A program made the position numbers and the translations under genes. The notes beneath the pieces were generated by a model. It worked only from the letters and a program-made list of their open reading frames with translations, was not told the origin of the DNA and ran no database searches. Positions 26,177 to 35,476 of a DNA stretch of 64,000 bases are shown piece by piece. Origin of the DNA: an uncultured Aquimarina sp. (GTDB lineage: Bacteria; Bacteroidota; Bacteroidia; Flavobacteriales; Flavobacteriaceae); the NCBI GenBank assembly GCA_947496705.1, contig CANMDW010000001.1:930001-994000 (forward strand), in the 5' to 3' direction. Every line of letters starts with the position of its first letter. Position 1 is the first letter of the stretch.

Positions 26177-27511
26177 TTATAAATCTAAAAATCTAACTTT
26201 TTGATCCGGCTGTAGCAGTTCGCATTGTTGTTGTATGCCAAACCACTTATATCGGTTGGCAGCAACAAAATCATAGATATGATCTCTAAGTGTTTTTGGG
26301 ACCATCAAGAAAACTGTCGCCATACGCCAGGGAAAGTTTAGATTTCTACAGATGCGTAATACCGCATCACTCTTTTGATAGACATTACCATCTTCTATAA
26401 GTATAATAGATGACAGGTCTTGGGCAACATTGCTATTTGCCAGCAATTTTTCTGCAGTTTCTGATTGCAATGAAGCAAAACTATACCGTTTATTTTTTTC
26501 TCTTTTAAGGATGAATCGAATCCATCCATTACACAGGTTGCATACTCCATCAAATAAGACTACGGGTTTTGATGTTCCTTCCATCGAATCCTTGTTGGAA
26601 GATGTGGCGATCTGCTCTTTTTTTGATGGATTCCATAATTTTTCAACATCAAAGAATGAAAGAAATATCAAACCACTCATTTGATAGCGAAAGGTGATCC
26701 CCATAATAAAAAAGATACCCCAATGCATCATCCAGGTAAAAGCAGCCCAAATCATTCCCCATCTTCTTTTTACCAGAGCCAGGGGTGCTCCAAGCTCTAA
26801 TACAAAAGTCAGAATCCCCATTCCCAGAAACAACCAGGTATGTTCGAATAAAAAATCGAATAAGGGAGCAGCTTCGGCACCAAGTATTTCTTTGCGTATG
26901 GCATCTACGGCAACTTGCGAACGCATTGCGCTTCCACTCACCCATTCCCAGGCCAGGTCACCGGCAAGCTTGGCGATCCCAGATAGTAAATAGGAACCTA
27001 CTGTTGCCGCGCAAATCAATTGTATGGGCCATCCATATTGCCAATGGGCTTTGGGTGGTTTAAGACCTTTTTTGGCTTTTTTCCAGGCATCCCATGACCA
27101 GGCGTCGGCTGAGGCCACTAATCCTAGTATGACAATGTGTAGAATGAGTGCATTCCTGTTATGGTAAATCATAGACCACGAATTTCGATAGGTAAAGTAC
27201 AGTAATACCGCCACCGCAAATGCAGGGCCGATACATTTAAATTTCCAACCTATGATGTAGAGTATATTCAGCAGAATTACTCCTATGCTTATCCACCAGA
27301 ATACTTCTGAAGACAAAGGTTGACTCATCCAGCTTAATATTCCTATTGCTTCGAAGGCATCTGTATTTTTGACAACTCTCTGTAGCATATCAAAGCGTGA
27401 GAGTAAGTACCATAAGCTGAATAAACCTGTGGCAATACGTAACAATGCCAGTCGTTGCGGGGTCACCTTTATAAACCAGTGATCTCGTATTTTAGTAAAA
27501 TAAGCACTCAT
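26177..27511 (-). CDS. HTTM-domain membrane protein fused to a DCC thiol oxidoreductase domain
   Basis: A 444-aa two-part protein. Residues about 1-300 hold many membrane helices (WFIKVTPQRLALLRIATGLFSLWYLL and on), matching the HTTM (horizontally transferred transmembrane) domain also found in vitamin K-dependent carboxylases. Residues about 325-440 form a DCC domain with VVLFDGVCNLCNGWIRF, a DxxCxxC thioredoxin-like site, and LQSETAEKLL. The substrate is unknown; in eukaryotic relatives the fold uses vitamin K, and bacteria hold many versions of unknown role. It overlaps the upstream 153-aa gene by 4 bp, so the two are translationally coupled. Confidence 0.85.
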   Translation of the reverse strand: MSAYFTKIRDHWFIKVTPQRLALLRIATGLFSLWYLLSRFDMLQRVVKNTDAFEAIGILSWMSQPLSSEVFWWISIGVILLNILYIIGWKFKCIGPAFAVAVLLYFTYRNSWSMIYHNRNALILHIVILGLVASADAWSWDAWKKAKKGLKPPKAHWQYGWPIQLICAATVGSYLLSGIAKLAGDLAWEWVSGSAMRSQVAVDAIRKEILGAEAAPLFDFLFEHTWLFLGMGILTFVLELGAPLALVKRRWGMIWAAFTWMMHWGIFFIMGITFRYQMSGLIFLSFFDVEKLWNPSKKEQIATSSNKDSMEGTSKPVVLFDGVCNLCNGWIRFILKREKNKRYSFASLQSETAEKLLANSNVAQDLSSIILIEDGNVYQKSDAVLRICRNLNFPWRMATVFLMVPKTLRDHIYDFVAANRYKWFGIQQQCELLQPDQKVRFLDL

Positions 27512-27969
27512 CTTCGTTTAATTTTATGGATTGCTATTTTTCTCTCATGAACTGGAAGCGTATCTTTTTTTAGAAAATACTTTTCTAAATGATAATACCC
27601 TTTCACTAATTCGATACGTGCCAAATTGGAATAAGGATACCCTTTCTTTTTGGCAATTCGTTCTGCGACTTTTTGTGTGAATGCATTGGCTCTGTCAGAT
27701 CGAGCCGCCTTCTTTATTTGTCTTCGTACCTGATTAAACCCTCCTGTGCCTGCAGCTTTGTAAGGAATTGCATAGCGATTTTGAGCTGAATCATATCCTA
27801 CAAAATAATACAATCCGTAGGTTGCTTTTCGCTCCCTGGAAAACATGGGATAGTATGACAGCGGAAAGTTGTCTTTTGGTTTGCTAGCCCAATTTTCAAT
27901 TACCGGAGACAAGACCAATGCGATGATAAATATACTTATCAATGTGGCCTGTTTCTGTGAATATTTCAT
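27508..27969 (-). CDS. Small membrane-anchored protein, partner of HTTM-DCC protein
   Basis: A 153-aa protein with one N-terminal membrane helix (LISIFIIALVLSPVIENW), then a basic outer part with LSYYPMFSRERKATYGLYYFVGYD. No named domain is recognised. Its stop overlaps the start of the HTTM-DCC gene by 4 bp, so the two are made together and probably interact in the membrane. The PMFS-x(6)-Y pattern seems to be a feature of proteins that accompany bacterial HTTM genes. Function is unknown. Confidence 0.7.
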   Translation of the reverse strand: MKYSQKQATLISIFIIALVLSPVIENWASKPKDNFPLSYYPMFSRERKATYGLYYFVGYDSAQNRYAIPYKAAGTGGFNQVRRQIKKAARSDRANAFTQKVAERIAKKKGYPYSNLARIELVKGYYHLEKYFLKKDTLPVHERKIAIHKIKRR

Positions 27970-28235
27970 TTGCTTGTGTTTATTGTTTTTAATCTAAAGA
28001 ATTCTTCGAGGTTCTACCTCGGGGTTTAGAGGAAAGTTTAAAAACCTTAGGTTTTCATCAAACTAAAAATTAACTTTCTTCTGTTGAATACCTCGATAGC
28101 TCTGTCTCGGGGATTATTTATTGATCAGACCTGACTGCCGATAGGCATGGTGAAATTCGCATAACTAATCATTGCGCCTAGTATCGAAACTTTTAATTAT
28201 GATCATTTCATGGAGCATAGTTTTTAAATGAACAT
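27970..28235. other. Non-coding stretch with short hairpins
   Basis: No open frame of note. CGAGGTTCTACCTCG (28008 region) is a small perfect hairpin, and CCTTAGG and GCCGATAGGC short palindromes occur further on. These resemble scattered palindromic repeats of Bacteroidota genomes. The stretch lies between two minus-strand genes, so it should contain the promoter of the 153-aa protein gene, but none is clear. Confidence 0.4.
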
Positions 28236-29279
28236 TTACACCGCAACATTCACATCTTGTGAAAGTAAATCAACCAACAGATCCGATTGTAACAATTTGC
28301 TTAACGTAAGAATTGGGGTTGAAAATAGATTTTCAACTTCATCAACCAAAAGCGGGCTACCTGTAAACAAACCAGCAAGAGCAAACAAACGATCACCAAA
28401 AATAGGGGACAATAACTGTACACCACTGTTTACAGACAAACTGTCACAACAAGATAGAATAACATGATCGATGGTTTCTGTAAATAATGTATAGTTTAAG
28501 AGTGCACGTGTTTCTTTTTGATAAAGCCCGTCTGCAACCTCTATAACTACATAATCCAGTCCGGTTTTTGCTACATCAGATAATAATCCTTCATACAAGT
28601 CCATGATTGTATCTATTGAGGATAAGTAAGTTGAAGGGAAACCAAATTCTGAAAAATCACTTACAAAATCGGCACCACAATCATACGCCAACATTCTGTC
28701 TTTGTTGAAGACTGTACCGGTAAGTTTAATGTAAGCTACTTTGTATCCAGAAGTTTTTAATCCACGGCATAGGTAAGCAGCAGTGGTGGTTTTACCGCTA
28801 TCCATACTAGAACCTATGGACAAGATGGTCTTAAAATTTCTTATTTTCTTAGCATTGAACTTTACAGGTTTTCTATGGTGATAAATAGTGTTGATTACCT
28901 CTCCTTGTTTCCCTCTGGCATATCCAACCAATCTAAGTTTGGTTGGGCCTTTAAGCTCTAATTTGTAAAACATAGATACTACAGTGCCTGCTACACCTCC
29001 TTTACCAAGCAAATCATACTCTTGGTGGTATCCTTCAGGCACATATCCCTCGAACTGATTACTTGCATAACGGTTGCCAAAAGCTAACATTATTTTATCC
29101 CCTGGGAAGATATAACAGTTTCTGCCCTCAAAGTCCTGAATTGCATTTAAAGAACCAATGCTTACTACTTCAAATACAGCTACGTCTCCAGCTACAGCCT
29201 GGTAGTCTTTAATAATTGTTTGGTCAATTTTATAATTGACTACATTTTTACAGATATTGGATTTCTTGATAGTTTTCAT
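28236..29279 (-). CDS. P-loop NTPase of DUF1611 type
   Basis: A 347-aa cytoplasmic protein. The C-terminal half starts with ILSIGSSMDSGKTTTAAYL, a P-loop (about residues 151-169) followed by KVAYIKLTGTVFNKDRMLAYDCGADFV and YVVIEVADGLYQKET. These match DUF1611-like proteins, P-loop enzymes related to dethiobiotin synthetase-type folds. The N-terminal ~140 residues form a beta-rich domain (VAVFEVVSIGSLNAIQ, GDKIMLAFGNRYASNQFEG). Reaction and substrate are unknown. A 21-bp palindrome (29318-29338) lies 39 bp before its start and may be an operator. Confidence 0.65.
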   Translation of the reverse strand: MKTIKKSNICKNVVNYKIDQTIIKDYQAVAGDVAVFEVVSIGSLNAIQDFEGRNCYIFPGDKIMLAFGNRYASNQFEGYVPEGYHQEYDLLGKGGVAGTVVSMFYKLELKGPTKLRLVGYARGKQGEVINTIYHHRKPVKFNAKKIRNFKTILSIGSSMDSGKTTTAAYLCRGLKTSGYKVAYIKLTGTVFNKDRMLAYDCGADFVSDFSEFGFPSTYLSSIDTIMDLYEGLLSDVAKTGLDYVVIEVADGLYQKETRALLNYTLFTETIDHVILSCCDSLSVNSGVQLLSPIFGDRLFALAGLFTGSPLLVDEVENLFSTPILTLSKLLQSDLLVDLLSQDVNVAV

Positions 29280-29317
29280 GATATAAATTGTTTAAGAATT
29301 AATTTTTATGTGTAATC

Positions 29318-29338
29318 TGTTCAGTTTTAAACTGAACA
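29318..29338. promoter_or_regulatory. Perfect 21-bp palindrome, likely operator
   Basis: TGTTCAGTTT, central T, AAACTGAACA. The single central base leaves no loop, so a protein-binding site is more likely than an RNA hairpin. It lies between the DUF2490 and P-loop genes, upstream of the latter. Confidence 0.5.
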
Positions 29339-29356
29339 AGTGATTTAATTCGGTAC

Positions 29357-30196
29357 TTACTTTATTGCTACTGCTTGTTTTGGCGTTGTTTTTGGAAAGT
29401 TACTTCCTATAGATGTAGGCCTTGGAGATTTTTTTCTCAAATCCAGTTGATAAGAAAACCGAAACATGACTACAGAAAAATTGTTGAATTGCCTACGGAT
29501 TCTACCGTTTCTTGGATCTACTACATGTATTTCACGGTATTTATTGCCTATATTAAACTCAGTTTGTCTCATATAACTTAAACTGGCATTCGCTCTCTTA
29601 AACGGCCTGAAACGCACTCCCAAAGTGATTCTATGTGCATGGAGTCCATTTGGAGACTGTTTCACAACTTTTTCTCCAAATTCGTCTCGATACTGCAGAG
29701 GCTTTCCAGAGAGGTAATAATGGAGTTCATTGGTAATAAAAGGTGTGGTTTTAAGAGGTAATCCCCAGTTACCCCGATGAATTCGAAACCCATAACGCAA
29801 ACGATATTCAAATTTGCTTCTCTCTGGAAAATGCCATTCTGCTCTAAAACTATTGGCAATTCGCAGTTTACCTAATCGTGCGTTTAACCTGAAACGACCT
29901 GTGAGTCGGTTTCTCGCCTCCTGATCCGGGTCTGAAGGATCTGATGATCTGATGTATCCCAGGCCAGTACTTATTCTCTTATTTATTCTGTATGTAACCC
30001 TCGCACTATTCTGCAATGATGATAACTCAAAAGGTTCCTGGCTGAACAATAACAACTGACCTACATTCAGCCTCCATTCTTTGGTAAGTTTGGCCTGCGC
30101 ACTATGGCCGGTCCATAATTTAAGATCCTCTTGTGCTATCACTGGATTAGTGATGCAGCATATAAACAATACAGTTATTAACTTTAGTTTTATCAC
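29357..30196 (-). CDS. DUF2490-type outer-membrane beta-barrel protein
   Basis: A 279-aa exported protein (signal LITVLFICCITNPVIAQ) with alternating-strand sequence: EDLKLWTGHSAQAKLTKEW, LTGRFRLNARLGKLRIANSF, FRAEWHFPERSKFEYRLRYG. The start (ED-LWT) and the repeated R/Y-rich strands match DUF2490 outer-membrane proteins of Bacteroidota. Function is unknown. It is upstream of the P-loop gene with a 77-bp gap that holds the palindrome, so they may be separate units. The C-terminal tail is basic and low in structure. Confidence 0.7.
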   Translation of the reverse strand: MIKLKLITVLFICCITNPVIAQEDLKLWTGHSAQAKLTKEWRLNVGQLLLFSQEPFELSSLQNSARVTYRINKRISTGLGYIRSSDPSDPDQEARNRLTGRFRLNARLGKLRIANSFRAEWHFPERSKFEYRLRYGFRIHRGNWGLPLKTTPFITNELHYYLSGKPLQYRDEFGEKVVKQSPNGLHAHRITLGVRFRPFKRANASLSYMRQTEFNIGNKYREIHVVDPRNGRIRRQFNNFSVVMFRFSYQLDLRKKSPRPTSIGSNFPKTTPKQAVAIK

Positions 30197-30508
30197 GATA
30201 ATAATGTCTAATGGGTTATTATTTTTACTTTACTAGTCTTGTTATCGTTATAAGAAGGAAAAAGGGATAATGTGACAAACTTTTTTAGTTTTTTTTAAAA
30301 AAGCTGAAAAAACATCTTAAAACTGGCCATGTACGTGTCTGTAACACATTAATTTTGAGTCCTGTTTACCCAGAAGTCCTGTATTACTACGTATTTTCTT
30401 CATCAAACCCCAAAAGAAACAAATTTAATAGTGATATATTTCCGACCAGACACTATGTAGCGTTTAAGATTAAAAAAGATGAGTGAGCAGCCGTTGGAGT
30501 TTACAATT
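30197..30508. other. Intergenic stretch, nothing decisive
   Basis: About 310 bp between two minus-strand genes, very rich in A and T. No open frame over 60 codons, tRNA, or strong hairpin is visible. It should contain the promoter of the DUF2490 gene and the 3' end of the CHAT transcript. Confidence 0.4.
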
Positions 30509-33355
30509 TTAGCCTTTGCGGGCAGATGAAGATGTGCGTATTACAAAAAGGAGGATGATCACCAATCCGGCTATTGCTATCCAGATCATAGGATTTGTAG
30601 ATGTAGTGGGTGTATCTACCTCACCTAGTAGTATAAAATTAGCCCAGTAATACGGGTGTTTTTTGTTGGGCTCTGTTTTTGAAAGGTAGTCTAGTTTAGA
30701 TTGATGTAACGCCAGATCTGTAGGGAGCCCTTCATGTATATTCTCTAAGAATGAAGTGGTAATAGACATAGAGCTGGCTTCAGAAGCATTCCATAAGCTG
30801 GACATGATATTATGTGCTCCGCCCAATAGAAAGGATTTGCTCATTCCCTGCACGCCTTCTCCGTTATATATTTTTCCGCTGGCCGAATGACAGGCACTTA
30901 GAAGCACTAAATCTGCATGTAATCGATTTGCATATAGATCCTGAGCAGAAAGTATAAAATTTTCCTGATGATCATCAAAAATAATACAAGACCTTCCAGG
31001 ATCATCAATATCCACCAAGCCGTGTAAAGAGAGATGGATGATATCAGCATTAGGACTATGCTTCAAAAAATTCTCTAATGAGGCTTCATCATCGATGTAT
31101 GTCTTTCCGTCAAAAATTGCGGCCCCTCGTTTTATTTCTTCATGAGACAATGCTAATTGCACTAAATTTTCGTTTCCAAAGAATTGCTTGCGTGCTCTTA
31201 GTTTTTTATTAAGATCATTAGTGTATTTGGTTCCAAAACCGATATAATTTTGTTGCCTGACCTGACTGTGTTCTCGAAACAACAATGCTATAGAATATGA
31301 ATACGAGATGGCATACTCTTCAATCAAATAATTGTCAGCGTTTTTATTTCCATCAATCAATGCTTCAAAAGATAGTTTGTGAAGTTGACCATCAGGAATA
31401 ATGCACAGACGACTTATCTCTGGATCTATCTCTTTAAATCCTTTTTGAAGACATTTTTCAAATATTAATTTTGAAAGCCTTTTTGATACTTCTGTCTTTG
31501 GGTTATGGCATTGTGCAATAAAATCATCAAGTGCTGTTTTGATCTCATCATCATAAGGAATGGCAACCGGAAAAAACTGTTTTCGTGTTAGCCAAAAGCT
31601 GTATATCATATCTTCTGAAACAAAATATTCTACCACAGCCATATCTTTTGGTAGGTCTCTTTGTACTTCCTTTAGTTTAGGCGGACGAACAAATGCATAT
31701 TTTTCTTTAAAATATGCGGGTTCTTTCTTTTCGATTTCTTTAAGGTAACTACCTAATGCATATTGTGCTTTTGTATAGGTTTGTAGTAGTGAATCTTTAT
31801 TTGTAGTAGCTTCTGTAAGCAACGTTTGTTGAGTATGCATCTCTTCACGCAAAGCTTTTTCTTGATCTACTATTTCTTTTGAAACATTAGTTTGAAATGC
31901 ATTAGATTGGTTTAATTCATATTGAAGTACAATAGCTTTGGTTTTTGAAGAAAAATAATATGCCTCTTCGAGATAAAAATGCTCTCCTGTAATTTTATAC
32001 AACTCTAGCGCATCTTCGACAGCTTTTCCATAATGCTCGAACTTTAGATTTAAAAAATCCAGCTTAGATTGTTCGAATTGAAATGAGACCAGACTCCGAT
32101 TAATTACAGAATCAATCTTATGTTGTGTCTGTAAGGCTTTTTTAAGAAACTTTATGTTATTGGAATCTTCGTATTTAGCTTTAAAAATCTTTGCCTTTAA
32201 TTCTATTAATCTTATTAGATGAGAATCGTCAAGAGCTTTTGATTTTCTTATAATGGGTAAATGATCTCTATCAAAATTACCTGTAGGTACTAATATATCA
32301 AATGCTTTGTTTAGGTTATGATTTCCTTTTTCTATACCTCCTTTTCTAATTAATATATCGCTAAGATTTTCATAGGCATGAACTATTGATAATTTACTCT
32401 CTCCTTTATTAACCATAGTATTTCTGATATCTAATGATCTTACAAGATTTTCTTCTGCAAGATTAAAACTTTCTTCTTCTAGCTGTATCATTGCCATTAA
32501 TTCTAATCCAATTGCATAATAGTAAGGCTTATTTTGATTATTTAACAAATTAAGAGCCTTTTGAGCCATTTGTTTTGCAGTTTTGTACTCCTTACTCTCT
32601 AGATAGGTTGTTCCGGCATTTAGATAAACCCAAGCTAGATTAAGTTTTGGAATTGTTTCTGGAAAGTTTCTATGAATGGATAAAGCACCATCAATATACT
32701 CTTTAGCTTTTTCGTATTCTTTGAAGCTGTTATTCATTACAATAAGATCATTAAACACCTCAAATTGTTTCGCTTCTGCATCATCTTGTTGTTTATAGAG
32801 GTTAATTGCGTTTTTATAATATAATTCTGAACGAAAAACATCATTCTTATTCTTATAAAATTTACCTACCCCATGGTATTTACGTGCCAATTTATAGCTA
32901 GGATAGAGTGTGTCGTTTTCAAAAATGTAAAGTGCTTCATCTATATATAATTTGGCTGTTTCTATGTCATTAAGATACTGATATGCAATCCCTATATTAT
33001 ATATTGTGTTAGCCTTTTCAGAAGGAGGTACTTGTTCACAGTTTTTCCAAATATTCAGAGTTTTATTTTTATAATAATGAATAGCTTCTTTTTCATTATT
33101 GCGCTTGTAGTATGAAACTCCTATTTTATGAAAAATTTTTCCTTTATAATAGCAATCTAAAGCTGTAAACTCTGGTTGCACTTTTATAAGGTTAATTAAA
33201 ACTATATTTTTTTCATAATTGCCTTCCTTAATATTTTGATTAATCTGTTTATATTGTTTATTAAAATAGGTAGTATCAATCTGTACTGAGGCCCAGGTAA
33301 AAGAGGCAAAAAAAAGGAAATAAGTGGTTAAGATGGTAACAGTATTCAAAACCAT
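30509..33355 (-). CDS. Exported TPR-CHAT caspase-like protease, membrane-anchored
   Basis: A 948-aa protein with an N-terminal signal (ILTTYFLFFASFTWASVQ), about ten TPR-like helical repeats (residues 30-500), a coiled stretch, a C-terminal CHAT domain (about 600-905) and a final membrane helix (WIAIAGLVIILLFVI) with a short basic tail. The CHAT catalytic pair is visible: H778 in IIHLSLHG and C822 in LLSACHSASG. CHAT domains are caspase-like cysteine proteases; here the domain should face the periplasm. A second, similar CHAT protein lies at 59103-61853, also near a sigma factor/TPR membrane pair. Substrate is unknown. Confidence 0.88.
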   Translation of the reverse strand: MVLNTVTILTTYFLFFASFTWASVQIDTTYFNKQYKQINQNIKEGNYEKNIVLINLIKVQPEFTALDCYYKGKIFHKIGVSYYKRNNEKEAIHYYKNKTLNIWKNCEQVPPSEKANTIYNIGIAYQYLNDIETAKLYIDEALYIFENDTLYPSYKLARKYHGVGKFYKNKNDVFRSELYYKNAINLYKQQDDAEAKQFEVFNDLIVMNNSFKEYEKAKEYIDGALSIHRNFPETIPKLNLAWVYLNAGTTYLESKEYKTAKQMAQKALNLLNNQNKPYYYAIGLELMAMIQLEEESFNLAEENLVRSLDIRNTMVNKGESKLSIVHAYENLSDILIRKGGIEKGNHNLNKAFDILVPTGNFDRDHLPIIRKSKALDDSHLIRLIELKAKIFKAKYEDSNNIKFLKKALQTQHKIDSVINRSLVSFQFEQSKLDFLNLKFEHYGKAVEDALELYKITGEHFYLEEAYYFSSKTKAIVLQYELNQSNAFQTNVSKEIVDQEKALREEMHTQQTLLTEATTNKDSLLQTYTKAQYALGSYLKEIEKKEPAYFKEKYAFVRPPKLKEVQRDLPKDMAVVEYFVSEDMIYSFWLTRKQFFPVAIPYDDEIKTALDDFIAQCHNPKTEVSKRLSKLIFEKCLQKGFKEIDPEISRLCIIPDGQLHKLSFEALIDGNKNADNYLIEEYAISYSYSIALLFREHSQVRQQNYIGFGTKYTNDLNKKLRARKQFFGNENLVQLALSHEEIKRGAAIFDGKTYIDDEASLENFLKHSPNADIIHLSLHGLVDIDDPGRSCIIFDDHQENFILSAQDLYANRLHADLVLLSACHSASGKIYNGEGVQGMSKSFLLGGAHNIMSSLWNASEASSMSITTSFLENIHEGLPTDLALHQSKLDYLSKTEPNKKHPYYWANFILLGEVDTPTTSTNPMIWIAIAGLVIILLFVIRTSSSARKG

Positions 33356-33562
33356 GAGTATAGATTATCAGTAGCGATGTAAACCAGGCATACTATTTAA
33401 AGTGCTAAGATACTATAAAATGTTAAAATTTTACGGGTATCCGTAAATTAAACTTAGATAAATATACCATTGAAAACGAAAAGGATAAACATATGTTATA
33501 CTTAAAAGTATTTCATCATAATCTATTATTTTTAGTCGTAAATATTGCTAATTATTTTATGT

Positions 33563-33694
33563 ATGAAAAACCTAAAAAAAGCAGATTTAAAAGATATAAA
33601 GAAAAATCCAATAAAATTAGAAAGAGAACAACTTAGGAAAGTCTATGGTGGAGCACAAGTTACAAGTGCTAAAGATAAAACAGAAATAGATTAG
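33563..33694 (+). CDS. Double-glycine leader peptide (bacteriocin-type), orphan
   Basis: A 43-aa ORF starting at ATG 33563. The leader is MKNLKKADLKDIKKNPIKL then EREQLRKVYGG, with the Gly-Gly cleavage site at residues 29-30, followed by a 13-residue tail AQVTSAKDKTEID. The leader has the pattern of the GG leaders cut by peptidase-containing ABC transporters in Bacteroidota. The mature part is short, hydrophilic and without Cys, so it resembles a signalling peptide or a decayed precursor more than a pore-forming bacteriocin. It has its own strong terminator 19 bp on. No C39-peptidase transporter is visible in the window. It is divergent from the CHAT gene. Confidence 0.65.
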   Translation: MKNLKKADLKDIKKNPIKLEREQLRKVYGGAQVTSAKDKTEID

Positions 33695-33713
33695 TTTTTT
33701 CTTTTAAAGTGTT

Positions 33714-33758
33714 AAAAACTGTTCAAGCATTATAAATAATAATGCTTGAACAGTTTTT
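33714..33758. terminator. Strong bidirectional terminator after the leader peptide
   Basis: A perfect 19-bp stem: AAAAACTGTTCAAGCATTA (33714-33732), 7-nt loop, TAATGCTTGAACAGTTTTT (33740-33758). A- and T-ends suit both directions: the leader peptide on plus and the S8 protease on minus. Confidence 0.92.
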
Positions 33759-33779
33759 ATATTTAAGTCATTTAGACTA

Positions 33780-35426
33780 TTAATTTTTAATAACTACTTG
33801 TGTTTGGGAATAATCTCCACTATCGACTTTTGCAAAGTATACCCCGGGCCATAGCTGTTGAGTTTGTGCGACGTTAATTAAGTGCTGGTCTTGCCCTGGG
33901 ATAAAATGATTTTGGAATAGTAGGATGCCTTGTTGGTTAAATATTGAAACAGTAATGTCCTGTGGTATATTTTTACTTATTTGTAACTGAAGTGTTTCTC
34001 TAAACGGGTTGGGGAAAAACCTGGGCTTTGTTTTAGAATCCAACGCTCCGATAGATGTATTGATACGAGTGTTACATCCATTGCCAAGCTGGTTAAATGC
34101 TGAGGAAAAATTAATAATTCCATTAGCAACTACTTTTTCAAAGAAATCTGATGATGTTGTAGACGTATTAATCAAGCTACATTTAATGTTTTGGTAATCA
34201 AAAGTGGTCTGATGTGTAGCCAGTATAGTGGCTAGTGCAGTCATATTGGCAGAGGCAAAAGATGTTCCTGATTGATAAGCTATAGTTCCATTTAGACCAG
34301 GACCCGGAATATTCTCACCCAACAATGCCACATCTACAGCATATTGCCCATAACTGCTGAAGTTACTTAACTTATTGTCTTTACAACTTATTGAAGCTAC
34401 AGATAAAATATTACTGTTAGGATAGGAGGCAGGAAATGATATAATAGTATCACTGTCATTGTTTTCGTTGGTATTACCAGCCGCTGCTACTACCATAGCA
34501 CCCATTTGTTCTGCATAATCTACAGCTAGTTTTAGAGGTTTACCCGTTGTATTTACATTTTTATTTTGATAGCTAAAACTAAAATTTAAAATATTTGCTC
34601 CTTCGTTTACCGCATCTAAGATGGCAGGAATAAGGTTGGATATAAACCCTCGTCCCAGAGCATCATGCGTTTTCCGTATATCAAATGATACTGCAGATGG
34701 TGTTCCTTGTTGATTCAATAAATGATGAATTACTCCTGCAATATGGGTACCATGACCATTTTGATCATCAGGCACCTCGTCATCATCAATATAATCATAC
34801 CCGGTATATTCTGTAATGTTGAAGGAATATCCCGGAAAATTTCCATCTGCCTGAGGTGTGAAGCCGGTATCAAAAATTGAAATTTTTATAGGGTTGGTTC
34901 CTGTAGCGTATTGAGGAACCACATTATCAAAACAGAAACCCTGGATGTCTACAGGTTGTCGAGGCACAATATGACCTATATTAAACTCAACTCCTTCAAC
35001 ATCAGTTTTTCCTTCAGCACCTTGTACTTGACCATCTATATTGGTAACGGTTTGCCCAGCTGCATTGGTGTATGGAAATAACACGGTATTCCACAATCTT
35101 AGGTTAATTTCCGGACGGTACCAGATCTCTTCAGAATTTAGTTCATCTAATAAATTATCTACAGCCTGTTGGCTTATTGCCGGATCTAAGGTTACAAAAA
35201 ACAGTGATGGGTGTTTGATAATACAATTATCGTCATCATCGTCATCGTCATCATCGCAATCATCATCTTCATCATCATCATCATCGTCATCATCATCATC
35301 TCTAAATTGATTAACCGGCTCATTTTCATTAGCTGGATTACTATTACTTTGTTGGCCGAGAATCGGTAATTGAAACAGTAAGATAAGAATTAAGAGTGTG
35401 AAATATTTTAAAGTTTTCATGTTCAA
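33780..35426 (-). CDS. Subtilase (S8) protease with poly-Asp stretch and T9SS C-terminal signal
   Basis: A 548-aa secreted serine protease. A signal peptide (LLILILLFQLPILGQ) is followed by an Asp run (about residues 43-67, broken by Glu/Cys/Asn), a pro-part, and the S8 domain with catalytic D186 (IFDTG), H225 (NGHGTHIAG) and S389 (SGTSFASAN). The last ~80 residues (RFFPNPFRETLQLQISK and following, ending in QTQVVIKN) form a type A T9SS sorting domain, so export to the cell surface or medium is expected. It is the third gene of a minus-strand set: sigma factor, TPR membrane protein, protease. The Asp run is encoded by a GAT/GAC microsatellite and may vary in length. Confidence 0.9.
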   Translation of the reverse strand: MNMKTLKYFTLLILILLFQLPILGQQSNSNPANENEPVNQFRDDDDDDDDDDEDDDCDDDDDDDDDNCIIKHPSLFFVTLDPAISQQAVDNLLDELNSEEIWYRPEINLRLWNTVLFPYTNAAGQTVTNIDGQVQGAEGKTDVEGVEFNIGHIVPRQPVDIQGFCFDNVVPQYATGTNPIKISIFDTGFTPQADGNFPGYSFNITEYTGYDYIDDDEVPDDQNGHGTHIAGVIHHLLNQQGTPSAVSFDIRKTHDALGRGFISNLIPAILDAVNEGANILNFSFSYQNKNVNTTGKPLKLAVDYAEQMGAMVVAAAGNTNENNDSDTIISFPASYPNSNILSVASISCKDNKLSNFSSYGQYAVDVALLGENIPGPGLNGTIAYQSGTSFASANMTALATILATHQTTFDYQNIKCSLINTSTTSSDFFEKVVANGIINFSSAFNQLGNGCNTRINTSIGALDSKTKPRFFPNPFRETLQLQISKNIPQDITVSIFNQQGILLFQNHFIPGQDQHLINVAQTQQLWPGVYFAKVDSGDYSQTQVVIKN

Positions 35427-35476
35427 GTGGATTAATGATTTTAATTTTTCAGAGTATAGTTTTATTAAATTAGCAG

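Noticed and set aside
28228..28467. Plus-strand 79-codon ORF at the 3' end of the P-loop gene
   Set aside because: Antisense to a well-supported gene with no recognisable features or start signal.
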